Part shown: positions 27,110-34,579 of the stretch, in pieces | How positions within the stretch are numbered: the first letter of the stretch is position 1 | How the letters are laid out: each line of letters begins with the position of its first letter | Origin: Indioceanicola profundi | GTDB taxonomy: Bacteria; Pseudomonadota; Alphaproteobacteria; Azospirillales; Azospirillaceae | Length of the DNA: 64,000 nt | NCBI RefSeq assembly: GCF_003568845.1 | Contig: NZ_CP030127.1 | Location: 527,501-591,500, forward strand | Direction of reading: 5' to 3' | The notes under the pieces: generated by a model | The model's input: the letters and a program-made list of their open reading frames with translations, nothing else | The model's database searches: none | What the model was told of the DNA's origin: nothing | Position numbers and translations under genes: made by a program

Positions 27110-27568
27110 ATGGGACGCGTCATGGTTTCCCTGACCCCGACTCAGTTTCATCACATCAGGAGCCATCTTCCCGCAGTGTCCAAGTCGTGTCTGCGGGACG
27201 TCTACGGCATCAGCGAGACCACTTGGCGAAGACTCAGGGATGGGCGACCGATACGCGCCGCCACGTTCCACCGCCTCATGCATTCCGTCGCGGATGGGCG
27301 GATGGAGCGGAACGGCGTCGCGCCGCTCCGCAGCGGCGGATGCGGGGAGACGACCGGAAACATGATCGTGGTCAGCCGCACGCAGTTCCTGGAACTCAGG
27401 AACCACCTGCCCGCGGCCACCAAGGCCTGCCTTCAGGAAACCTACGGCATCAGCGAGGGAACTTGGCGGCGGATGCGGGAGGGGCAGCCCATCCGTCTCC
27501 GGACATTCAGCCGGATCATGAAGGCGTTGGATGCCCGCAGGGAACAGGCGCTGGCTTTACCGGTGTAA
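27110..27568 (+). CDS. hypothetical protein of two tandem HTH-like units
   Basis: 152 residues built from two copies of a 56-residue unit, at 5-60 and 85-140, offset by exactly 80 residues; I count 30 identical positions of 56. Each copy has TQF...R.HLPA..K.CL, then YGISE.TWRR.R.G.PIR and TF.R.M, which reads as a helix-turn-helix (GIS followed by a recognition helix with Trp and Arg). The linker is about 24 residues. ATG 27110 is chosen for the GGAGGTGA site at 27098-27105; GTG 27071 also opens the frame. Family not recognised; DNA binding is inference. Confidence 0.72.
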   Translation: MGRVMVSLTPTQFHHIRSHLPAVSKSCLRDVYGISETTWRRLRDGRPIRAATFHRLMHSVADGRMERNGVAPLRSGGCGETTGNMIVVSRTQFLELRNHLPAATKACLQETYGISEGTWRRMREGQPIRLRTFSRIMKALDARREQALALPV

Positions 27569-27599
27569 TCGAAAGGATTGCCTGTAATCGGCAAGCTTG

Positions 27600-27633
27600 T
27601 CCCCCGGACGTCAAGCACTCGTCGTCCGGGGGA
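27600..27633. terminator. hairpin between convergent genes
   Basis: TCCCCCGGACG (27600-27610) pairs perfectly with CGTCCGGGGGA (27623-27633). It lies between the two stop codons (27568 and 27647). There is no T-tract, so a bidirectional terminator is likely but not certain. Confidence 0.5.
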
Positions 27634-27646
27634 GCCTCAGCCGCAG

Positions 27647-30600
27647 TCAGTCGCTTCCGGCGGGCACCGGAACCGGTCCCGCCACATGGCCGGCCCGTGT
27701 GGTCAGGCGGCGGATGACCACATAGAAGACGGGCGTGAACACCAGACCGAAGAAGGTGACGCCCAGCATGCCGAAGAACACGGCGGTGCCAATGGCCTGC
27801 CGCATCTCCGCACCGGCGCCGCTGGCGATCATCAGCGGCACCACGCCCAGGATGAAGGCGAAGCTGGTCATCAGGATCGGCCGCAGGCGCAGGCGGCAGG
27901 CCTCGATCACCGCATCGAAGCGATCGCGACCCTCCGCCTCCAGCTGGCGCGCGAACTCCACGATCAGGATGGCGTTCTTGGAGGCGAGGCCAACCAGCAC
28001 CACGAAGCCGATCTGGGTCAGGATGTTGTTGTCCATGCCCCGCATCATCACCCCGCCAATGGCCGAGAGAAGGCACATCGGCACGATCAGGATGATGGCG
28101 AAGGGCAGGGACCAGCTCTCATACTGCGCCGCCAGCACCAGGAAGACGAAGAAGACGCAGAGCGGGAAGATGTAGAGGGCGGAGTTGCCCGTATTCTTCT
28201 CCTGATAGCTCAGATCCGTCCATTCGATGCCGAAGCCCTCCGGCAGCGCGCCGTCCGCCAATCCCTCCATCGCCGCGATGGCCTGGCCCGAACTGAAGCC
28301 GGGCAAGGCATTGCCCTGAATTTCGGCTGCCGGGAACAGGTTGTAGCGGTGGACGCGGTCCGGCCCGGTCACGTAGCGGAAGTCCACGAAGGACCCCAAG
28401 GGAACCATGTCGCCATTGGCGTTCCGGGTTTCCAGCTTGGCGATGCCTTCCGGGTCCAGCCGGAACTGGCTGTCCGCCTGGGCGGTGACACGGAAGGTGC
28501 GGCCGAACAGGTTGGTATCGTTGACGTAGGCCGAGCCGAGATAAACCTCCAGCGTACCGAAGACATTCTCCACCGGCACTTCCAGCATCTGCGCCTTGAC
28601 CCGGTCAATGTCGAGATAGACCTGCGGAGCCTTGGCGCTGAACGGCGTGAAGACGTTGATCAGGCCAGGGACCCCATTGGCCGGAATGGCCAGACCCCAG
28701 GCGGCCTCCTCCAGTGCGGCCGGTCCGCGGCCCGCACGGTCCTGGACGCGCATGGCGAAGCCGCCGGACGTGCCGAGGCCGCTGACCGGCGGCGGCGGCA
28801 CCACGAAGATCTGCGCATCCGTAATGGTCATCATCTTGCCCTGGAGCGTCTGGAGCACATGGTCGGCCGTCAGGCCGTGCCGCTCCTCAAACGGGACCAT
28901 TGTGGCGAAGATGGCGCCGGCATTGGTTGCGATGGTGCGGGTAGCGCCGCTGAATCCGGCGAAGGTGGCGGTATGGGCCACGCCTTCCGTCTCCAGGATC
29001 ATCTGTTCCGCCCGCTTGATCACCGCGTCGGTCCTGGCGAGGCTGGTGCCCTCCGGCGTCTGGATGGCGACGATGACATAGCCCTGGTCCTGCTGCGGAA
29101 TGAACCCGCCCGGCACGCGGGTGAACAGGTATCCGGTCAGGCCGATCAGCCCGACATAGACCAGTAGCATCAGAACCGATGCCCGGCTGACCCGCCCGAC
29201 CAGCCGCCCATAGGCATCCGACATGCGGTCGAAGCCATTGTTGAAGCCGTTGATCAGCCGCTGCATCAGGCCCAGGCGCTGGGCGGCTTCCGCATGTGCG
29301 GTCTCATGCCCCTTCAGCAGCATGGCGCAGAGCGCCGGGCTGAGCGTCAGGGAGTTGAACATGGAGATGACGGTGGCGACCGCGATGGTCACCGCGAACT
29401 GCTGGTAGAACTGGCCCTGGATGCCTTCGATGAAGGCGGTCGGGATGAACACGGCCGAGAGGACGAGCGCGATGGAGACCAGCGCCCCGCCGACCTCGTC
29501 CATGGTGACCCGGGCCGCCTCCTTGGGGCTCAGTCCCTTGGCCAGGTTACGCTCCACATTCTCCACCACCACGATGGCGTCGTCCACGACGATGCCGACG
29601 GCCAGCACCAGCCCGAACAGGGTCAGGTTGTTGATGGTGAAGCCCAGCGCCGCCATCACGGCAAAGGTGCCGATCAGGCTGACCGGAATGGCGATGACAG
29701 GGATCAGGCTGGCGCGCCAGCGCTGAAGGAAGACCAGCACCACCAGCACCACCAGGAACACCGCCTCATAGATGGTGGTGAGCAGCGCGTCGATGGACTG
29801 TGCGATGAATTCGGTAGGATTGTAGATGATGCGGTATTCCAGCCCCGGCGGAAACGCCTCGGACAGTTCCGCAATGGCGGTCTGAAGCCGCTCCGCCGTG
29901 GCGAGCGCGTTCGAGCCGGGAAGCTGGCTCACCGCCAGCACCACCGCCGAGTTGCCGTCCAGGTAGGAGTTGGTGACGTAGTTCTGCGCTCCGAGCTCGA
30001 CCCGCGCCACGTCCGACAGGCGGACGACGCGGCCGTCCTCGCCGGTCTTGACGATGATGCTCTCGAACTGCTGCGGCTCCGTCAGCCGGCCCTGGAGGCT
30101 GAGGTTGAGCTGGAAGTCGCGGCCGAGATCCGTCGGCGGCTGGGCGAGCTGTCCGCCGGCCACCTGGACGTTCTGGGCCCGGATGGCGGTGACCACGTCC
30201 TGCGCCGTCATGTCCAGCTCGGCGATCCGCTGCGGGTCCAGCCAGACGCGCATGGAATAGTCGCGCGCGCCGAAAAGCTGGATATTGCCAACACCCTCGA
30301 TGCGGGCCAGCGTGTCCCGGACCTGCAGCAGGGCGTAGTTGGAAATGTAGAGCTGGTCGAGGCTGTTGTCCGGCGAGATCAGGTGGATGACCATCATCAG
30401 GTCGGGCGAGTTCTTGCGCGTCACCACGCCGAGACGCCGGACCTCCTCAGGCAGGCGAGGCTCCGCCACGGCCACGCGGTTCTGGACCAGCACCTGCGCC
30501 TCGTCCAGGTCGGTGCCAAGCTCGAAGGTGACGGTCAGGTTCATCTGCCCGTCGGAGGTGGACTGGGAGGACATGTAGAGCATGCCCTCGACCCCGTTCA

Positions 30601-30811
30601 CCTCCTGCTCGATGGGAGCGGCGACGGTGTCGGCCACGGTCTGCGCGTTGGCGCCCGGATACTGGGCGGTCACCACCACCGTGGGCGGAGCCACCTCCGG
30701 ATACTGGGAAACGGGAAGGGAGACGTAGCTGATCACGCCGACGACCAGCACGAAAATCGACAGGACGATGGCGAAGACCGGTCGGTCGATGAAGAAGCGT
30801 CCGATCCTCAT
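27647..30811 (-). CDS. RND multidrug efflux permease (HAE1/AcrB-MexF type)
   Basis: 1054-residue inner-membrane proton-driven exporter with twelve predicted membrane segments and two large periplasmic loops. The opening MRIGRFFIDRPVFAIVLSIF is the HAE1 signature. The proton-relay Asp pair is in LVLAVGIVVDDAIVVVENVE (TM4), and the second half repeats as VVLVGLASKNAILIVEFARQ. Its start overlaps the adaptor stop by four bases. No outer-membrane channel or TetR regulator is next to it, so it must use a TolC-like partner elsewhere. Confidence 0.95.
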   Translation of the reverse strand: MRIGRFFIDRPVFAIVLSIFVLVVGVISYVSLPVSQYPEVAPPTVVVTAQYPGANAQTVADTVAAPIEQEVNGVEGMLYMSSQSTSDGQMNLTVTFELGTDLDEAQVLVQNRVAVAEPRLPEEVRRLGVVTRKNSPDLMMVIHLISPDNSLDQLYISNYALLQVRDTLARIEGVGNIQLFGARDYSMRVWLDPQRIAELDMTAQDVVTAIRAQNVQVAGGQLAQPPTDLGRDFQLNLSLQGRLTEPQQFESIIVKTGEDGRVVRLSDVARVELGAQNYVTNSYLDGNSAVVLAVSQLPGSNALATAERLQTAIAELSEAFPPGLEYRIIYNPTEFIAQSIDALLTTIYEAVFLVVLVVLVFLQRWRASLIPVIAIPVSLIGTFAVMAALGFTINNLTLFGLVLAVGIVVDDAIVVVENVERNLAKGLSPKEAARVTMDEVGGALVSIALVLSAVFIPTAFIEGIQGQFYQQFAVTIAVATVISMFNSLTLSPALCAMLLKGHETAHAEAAQRLGLMQRLINGFNNGFDRMSDAYGRLVGRVSRASVLMLLVYVGLIGLTGYLFTRVPGGFIPQQDQGYVIVAIQTPEGTSLARTDAVIKRAEQMILETEGVAHTATFAGFSGATRTIATNAGAIFATMVPFEERHGLTADHVLQTLQGKMMTITDAQIFVVPPPPVSGLGTSGGFAMRVQDRAGRGPAALEEAAWGLAIPANGVPGLINVFTPFSAKAPQVYLDIDRVKAQMLEVPVENVFGTLEVYLGSAYVNDTNLFGRTFRVTAQADSQFRLDPEGIAKLETRNANGDMVPLGSFVDFRYVTGPDRVHRYNLFPAAEIQGNALPGFSSGQAIAAMEGLADGALPEGFGIEWTDLSYQEKNTGNSALYIFPLCVFFVFLVLAAQYESWSLPFAIILIVPMCLLSAIGGVMMRGMDNNILTQIGFVVLVGLASKNAILIVEFARQLEAEGRDRFDAVIEACRLRLRPILMTSFAFILGVVPLMIASGAGAEMRQAIGTAVFFGMLGVTFFGLVFTPVFYVVIRRLTTRAGHVAGPVPVPAGSD

Positions 30812-32004
30812 TGTACGGCCTCCGCATTACGGACCGGGGCGCCGGCATCGGCCAGCGGCTCCTCAACCGGGGTCACCGGCGCGCCGGGGCGGACCCGCTG
30901 AAGGCCGGAGACGATCACCCGCTCGGTCGGCTCCAGCCCGCTACGGACCACGCGCAGCCCATCGACCAGGGGTCCGATCTCCACCGGCCGGTACTGCGGT
31001 ATCCCGTCATCGCCGACCACAAAGACATAGCGCCGGGTCTGGTCGGTACCGATGGCGCTGTCGGGCAGCATCAGGGCATCATACTGTCCGCGGCCAAGCA
31101 GCCGGATGCGGGCGAAAAGTCCGGGGGTGAACAGCAGGTCGGGATTGCTGAAGGTCGCCCGGGCGCGGATCGTGCCGGTGGAACGGTCGAGCTGGTTGTC
31201 CAGGAAGTCCATCCGGCCCTCATGCTCGAACGCCGTCTCGTCCGGCAGGGACAGCACCACCCTGCTCTGGTTTTCCCGCGCGCTGGGCTGCGTGCCAGCC
31301 TGCGCCATGCGGACATAGCGGAGGAAGGCTGCCTGGTCGGCGTCGAAATAGATGTGGATGGGGTCCAGCGAGACGATGGTGGTCAGCAGGGTGCTGGCCG
31401 TCGTGCCGCCGGAAATCAGATTGCCCTCACTGACCAGATGCCGGCCGACCCGGCCGGAGATCGGCGCCGTCACCCGGGTGAATTCCAGATTCAGCTCCGC
31501 CTGGCGGACTTCGGCCCTTGCGGCCATGACGGCGGCCTGGGCGGCGGCGCGCTCCTGCTCCCGCTGGTCCAGCACCGTTTCGGACACGGCCTGCGACCGG
31601 CGGAGATCGCTTGCGCGGGTCAGTTCCCGTGTCGCCAGTTCAAGGCGGGACTCCGCCTCCGCCAGCCCGGCATGGGCGGCGGCCAATTCCGCCTCGAAGG
31701 GGCGGGGATCGATGACGAACAGGAGATCGCCCTTGCGGACGATGTCGCCGTCACGGAAGTTCACGCTGTCGAGGAAGCCGCCGACGCGCGGCCGGACCTC
31801 GACCTCGTTCACGGCGGCGAAGCGGCCGGTATATTCGTCCCACTCCGCGACCGTTTTCTGCAGCGGCGTGCTGACGACGACCTGCGGCAGGGGTGGACTT
31901 CCGTCCGCTCTGCTCTGCGATGCCGGATCGCAGGCGGACAGGAGAAGGACGCCCAGGGCCGCAAAGGCCCAGGACAGATGTCCGATGGAACGCAACTGTG
32001 CCAT
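30808..32004 (-). CDS. RND efflux periplasmic adaptor (MexE/AcrA type)
   Basis: 398-residue membrane-fusion lipoprotein linking the RND pump to the outer-membrane channel. Lipobox LLLSAC, then a lipoyl half (EVRPRVGGFLDSVNFRDGDIV), an alpha-hairpin rich in Ala/Glu/Arg, the second lipoyl half (APISGRVGRHLVSEG) and a beta-barrel domain. ATG 32004 follows AAGGGG; ATG 32028 would add eight residues. First gene of the two-gene pump operon. Confidence 0.92.
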   Translation of the reverse strand: MAQLRSIGHLSWAFAALGVLLLSACDPASQSRADGSPPLPQVVVSTPLQKTVAEWDEYTGRFAAVNEVEVRPRVGGFLDSVNFRDGDIVRKGDLLFVIDPRPFEAELAAAHAGLAEAESRLELATRELTRASDLRRSQAVSETVLDQREQERAAAQAAVMAARAEVRQAELNLEFTRVTAPISGRVGRHLVSEGNLISGGTTASTLLTTIVSLDPIHIYFDADQAAFLRYVRMAQAGTQPSARENQSRVVLSLPDETAFEHEGRMDFLDNQLDRSTGTIRARATFSNPDLLFTPGLFARIRLLGRGQYDALMLPDSAIGTDQTRRYVFVVGDDGIPQYRPVEIGPLVDGLRVVRSGLEPTERVIVSGLQRVRPGAPVTPVEEPLADAGAPVRNAEAVQ

Positions 32005-32207
32005 TGGCAGCCCCTTTTGAATGCGCACGACCGGTCGTTCCCTGACCGGCGCAAGGTGTTCTGCCGCCTCACGATGGGGCGGGGCTTTTTGAAAATTTTT
32101 AAAAGTCGCTTCGCGACGGTACTTCAGACCAATGCCGGGCAGCGCTACCCAACTCTACTGCATGTCGGGAGCAAAAGCCGCCACAGCATTGGTGTTAAAA
32201 TTCGGCG

Positions 32208-32564
32208 TCACCGGGCGGTGGTAGCCGTCAGAGAGACTTCAGCGGACTGCGTAAGGGTCGGGTCATTGCGGGCCGCTGCACTGGCATCCAGCCGCACCTG
32301 CTCCAACCTGTACTCGAGAGCGTTCATCTCGGCGACCAACTGCGCCCGTTCGTGATGGGTGGCACCCTCTCGCGATGCTTCAAACTCCTTCAAGAGGCAG
32401 GCCATCAGGGTTTGCCCCGAAGCCAGATAACGTTCCACCGCCTCCGCCGACAACGGGTTGGGTTCGGGCGGTAGGGGAGCGCAAGCCGCACTGGCTGCAG
32501 CGGATCCGGAAACCAGGCCGGTCGCCAGCAGCGCAGAGGCCAGGACGAAACGAAGACCACGCAT
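32208..32564 (-). CDS. small secreted protein of unknown function
   Basis: 118 residues with a clear Sec signal peptide (FVLASALLATGLVSGSAAASA). The mature part begins with a proline-rich CAPLPPEPNPLS and continues as a helical, charged domain (EAVERYLASGQTLMACLLKE, then AEMNALEYRLEQVRLD). Two Cys remain after cleavage and could form a disulfide. GGAG lies eight bases before the ATG. It is 203 bases upstream of the pump adaptor on the same strand; a link to the pump is not shown. No family recognised. Confidence 0.6.
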   Translation of the reverse strand: MRGLRFVLASALLATGLVSGSAAASAACAPLPPEPNPLSAEAVERYLASGQTLMACLLKEFEASREGATHHERAQLVAEMNALEYRLEQVRLDASAAARNDPTLTQSAEVSLTATTAR

Positions 32565-33033
32565 TCCGATTGCTCCTCGATCCGAGGGACGGCCGGCCCA
32601 TGGCGGGCCGACTTAGGTGACCACATTGATGCCGCAATTCGCTGCCTGCGCCTGTGACCGTCCGCACAAGCAGCAGAATACGATCTCCTCCCGGAGATTC
32701 GGGTCATCCTGGACGGGGAATCCACGGCCCAGGGCGGCCTTCGGCCTGGGTCTGCGGCGGCCTGCGCGTGCTTTGTCGCTATTGCAGGGCAGGAATGCAT
32801 ACGGCCAGGATGGCGAATGGACAACGCCCAAGGCTGCCGCGCCGAGGCGTATGCCTGCTGCCCGTCTGATCGGATCATCCCGCTTTCCGCCCCTGTCGTG
32901 TCGACCGGCGCACCATTGGCGGAAGCGGGCGGGGAGGATTGTAGGATAAGGCTGGTTTTGACCGAAACCGGCGCGTTCTACGGAAGGCTCCATGCTATTG
33001 AGCTCCGCTCCAACGGCCGGTGGAGCAGAGCCG
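32565..33033. other. 469-base stretch without a supported gene
   Basis: It lies between the 3' end of the GH3-like gene and the start of the small secreted protein. A minus-strand open frame (32613-32993) has a CCLCGRSQ stretch, and a plus-strand frame (32617-32949) overlaps it; neither shows a domain or a good start. A CCCAGG-GC-GGCC-TTC-GGCC-TGGG hairpin-like element lies at 32728-32751. Confidence 0.4.
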
Positions 33034-34566
33034 TCAATGGTTTCCGGCTGCCATCCGCCTCAGGCCCGCCAGAAGATCCGGGTCCTGGATGACACGGGGC
33101 ACTTTGTGCTGTCCGCCCAGCTTGCCGCGTCGGCGCATCCATTCGGTGAAGGTGCCAGGCGGGGCCGGCTCTACCAGGGGCGCCGCCATGCCAAAGCCGC
33201 CGGCCCGGTGATCCTTGTAGTCCGCGTTCTGGCGGGACAGACTTTGATCCAACGCCGATGCGAAGCCGGCGAGCATGTCTTCTTGGGGTGGACCTCCCCC
33301 GAACTCTACCACCCAGACATGGCCGCCCAGGCTGCCGGGCCGGTCGGACAGAACGGCGCCGACCGAGAAGTCGACTACCGTGGCGCCGCTTTCCGCCGCT
33401 GCCTCCGCCACAGCCTGCTCGATCTCCTCCCCGATCAGATGTTCGCCGAAGGCGGACAGGGTATAAGAGGTGCGGCCTGTGACCAGGATTCGGGGCGGCC
33501 GGGTCTCCACGAACCGCACCGTGTCCCCCAGTATGTAGGACCAGAGCCCGGCATTGCTGGACAGAACGATGGCGTAGTTCACGCCGGTCTCCACATTCTC
33601 CAGCCAGAATCGGCGGGGAGAGGGGCTGTCCAATTCCACCACCGGTACGAATTCGAAGAACAGGCCGTTGTCGGCCATCAGACGCAGCCCTTCTCCGGTG
33701 CCGCGGTCGGCCAGCGCCACAAACCCCTCGGACGCCGGATACACCTCCCGCAGTTCGGCGTGGCTTCCCTCCAGCATCCATTCGAAGGCAGGGCGGTAGG
33801 GGGAGAAGTTCACGCCGCCATGCACCAGCAGCTCCAAATTCGGATAGAAATCCACCGCTCGCCGTCCGCGCCCAGGGGCCAGTTCCGCCAACCGATCGAA
33901 ATAGAGCAGCAGCCAACTTGCCGTGCCGCCGATGGTGCGGATGTCGAGCTCAAGGGAGGCGCTGCCCATCCGGTCCACCTTCTCCGCCCAGTCGGAGAGG
34001 CGGGCAAGGTCGGGCGGCGGGTAATAGAAGGGCCGCGCCCAAGCAGGAATTTCGTTGGCGGCAATGCCGGACAGGTCGCCAGCCAGAACGCCGGGAGCGA
34101 GCTGCTCCATCGCCGTGCTGCCGCCCAGCATGAAGTTCAGCCCGCCCAGCACCCGGCTGTAGGGGCGGGCGCGGAGATGGTGGACGATGATGTCCAGCGC
34201 CGCCCGGCGGTTCGCCCGTACCATCTCCCGGCTGACGGGGATGTATTTGGTCCGGCCTGTCGTGGTGCCGGAGGTGGCGGCCAGATAGGGGATGTGGCCG
34301 GGCCAGCTCACATCCTTCAGGACCGGAAATACGGCCTTCCACCAGCCTTCCCACATCTCCTCATACCGGCGCAGGGGAACCGCCGACTGGAAGTCCTCGA
34401 CGGTGCGGATACGGGCGAAGTCATGATCGCGGCCGAAGCGCGTCTGTGCGGCCCGTTGCAGCAGGCACATCAACTGGCGACGTTGCGCTTCCACCGGGTC
34501 CTGGCGGTCCAGCGCCCGCCCGCGCTGGCGGGCGTAGAGACGGAACAGGGGTGTCGCGTCCAGCAT
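33034..34566 (-). CDS. GH3-family acyl-acid amido synthetase-like protein
   Basis: 510-residue ANL-type adenylating enzyme of the GH3 (auxin-responsive promoter) family, known in plants for joining amino acids to indole-acetate or jasmonate. The ATP loop is AATSGTTTGRTKYIPVS; YPASEGFVALADRG and SYILGDTVRFVETRP match the GH3 nucleotide and hinge motifs, and a C-terminal domain follows. Bacterial GH3 proteins are poorly characterised and the substrate is unknown. It starts 13 bases after a penicillin-acylase-type gene on the same strand, so the two are almost surely cotranscribed. Confidence 0.85.
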   Translation of the reverse strand: MLDATPLFRLYARQRGRALDRQDPVEAQRRQLMCLLQRAAQTRFGRDHDFARIRTVEDFQSAVPLRRYEEMWEGWWKAVFPVLKDVSWPGHIPYLAATSGTTTGRTKYIPVSREMVRANRRAALDIIVHHLRARPYSRVLGGLNFMLGGSTAMEQLAPGVLAGDLSGIAANEIPAWARPFYYPPPDLARLSDWAEKVDRMGSASLELDIRTIGGTASWLLLYFDRLAELAPGRGRRAVDFYPNLELLVHGGVNFSPYRPAFEWMLEGSHAELREVYPASEGFVALADRGTGEGLRLMADNGLFFEFVPVVELDSPSPRRFWLENVETGVNYAIVLSSNAGLWSYILGDTVRFVETRPPRILVTGRTSYTLSAFGEHLIGEEIEQAVAEAAAESGATVVDFSVGAVLSDRPGSLGGHVWVVEFGGGPPQEDMLAGFASALDQSLSRQNADYKDHRAGGFGMAAPLVEPAPPGTFTEWMRRRGKLGGQHKVPRVIQDPDLLAGLRRMAAGNH

Positions 34567-34579
34567 GGGCAGCCTCGTC

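Noticed and set aside
27552-27570. TTTACCGGTGTAAT similar to the pectin operator
   Set aside because: It encodes the last codons of the duplicated-HTH gene, lies between convergent 3' ends and has no promoter to control; the outer half-site bases do not match.
27578-29167. Long open frame antisense to the RND permease
   Set aside because: Composition is the histidine-, glutamine- and arginine-rich pattern of a shadow frame in high-GC DNA; no domain, and the sense frame is a clear AcrB-type pump.
32613-32993. 126-codon minus-strand frame with CCLCGRSQ
   Set aside because: No ribosome site at a plausible start, low-complexity Arg/Pro composition and an overlapping frame of equal quality on the other strand.
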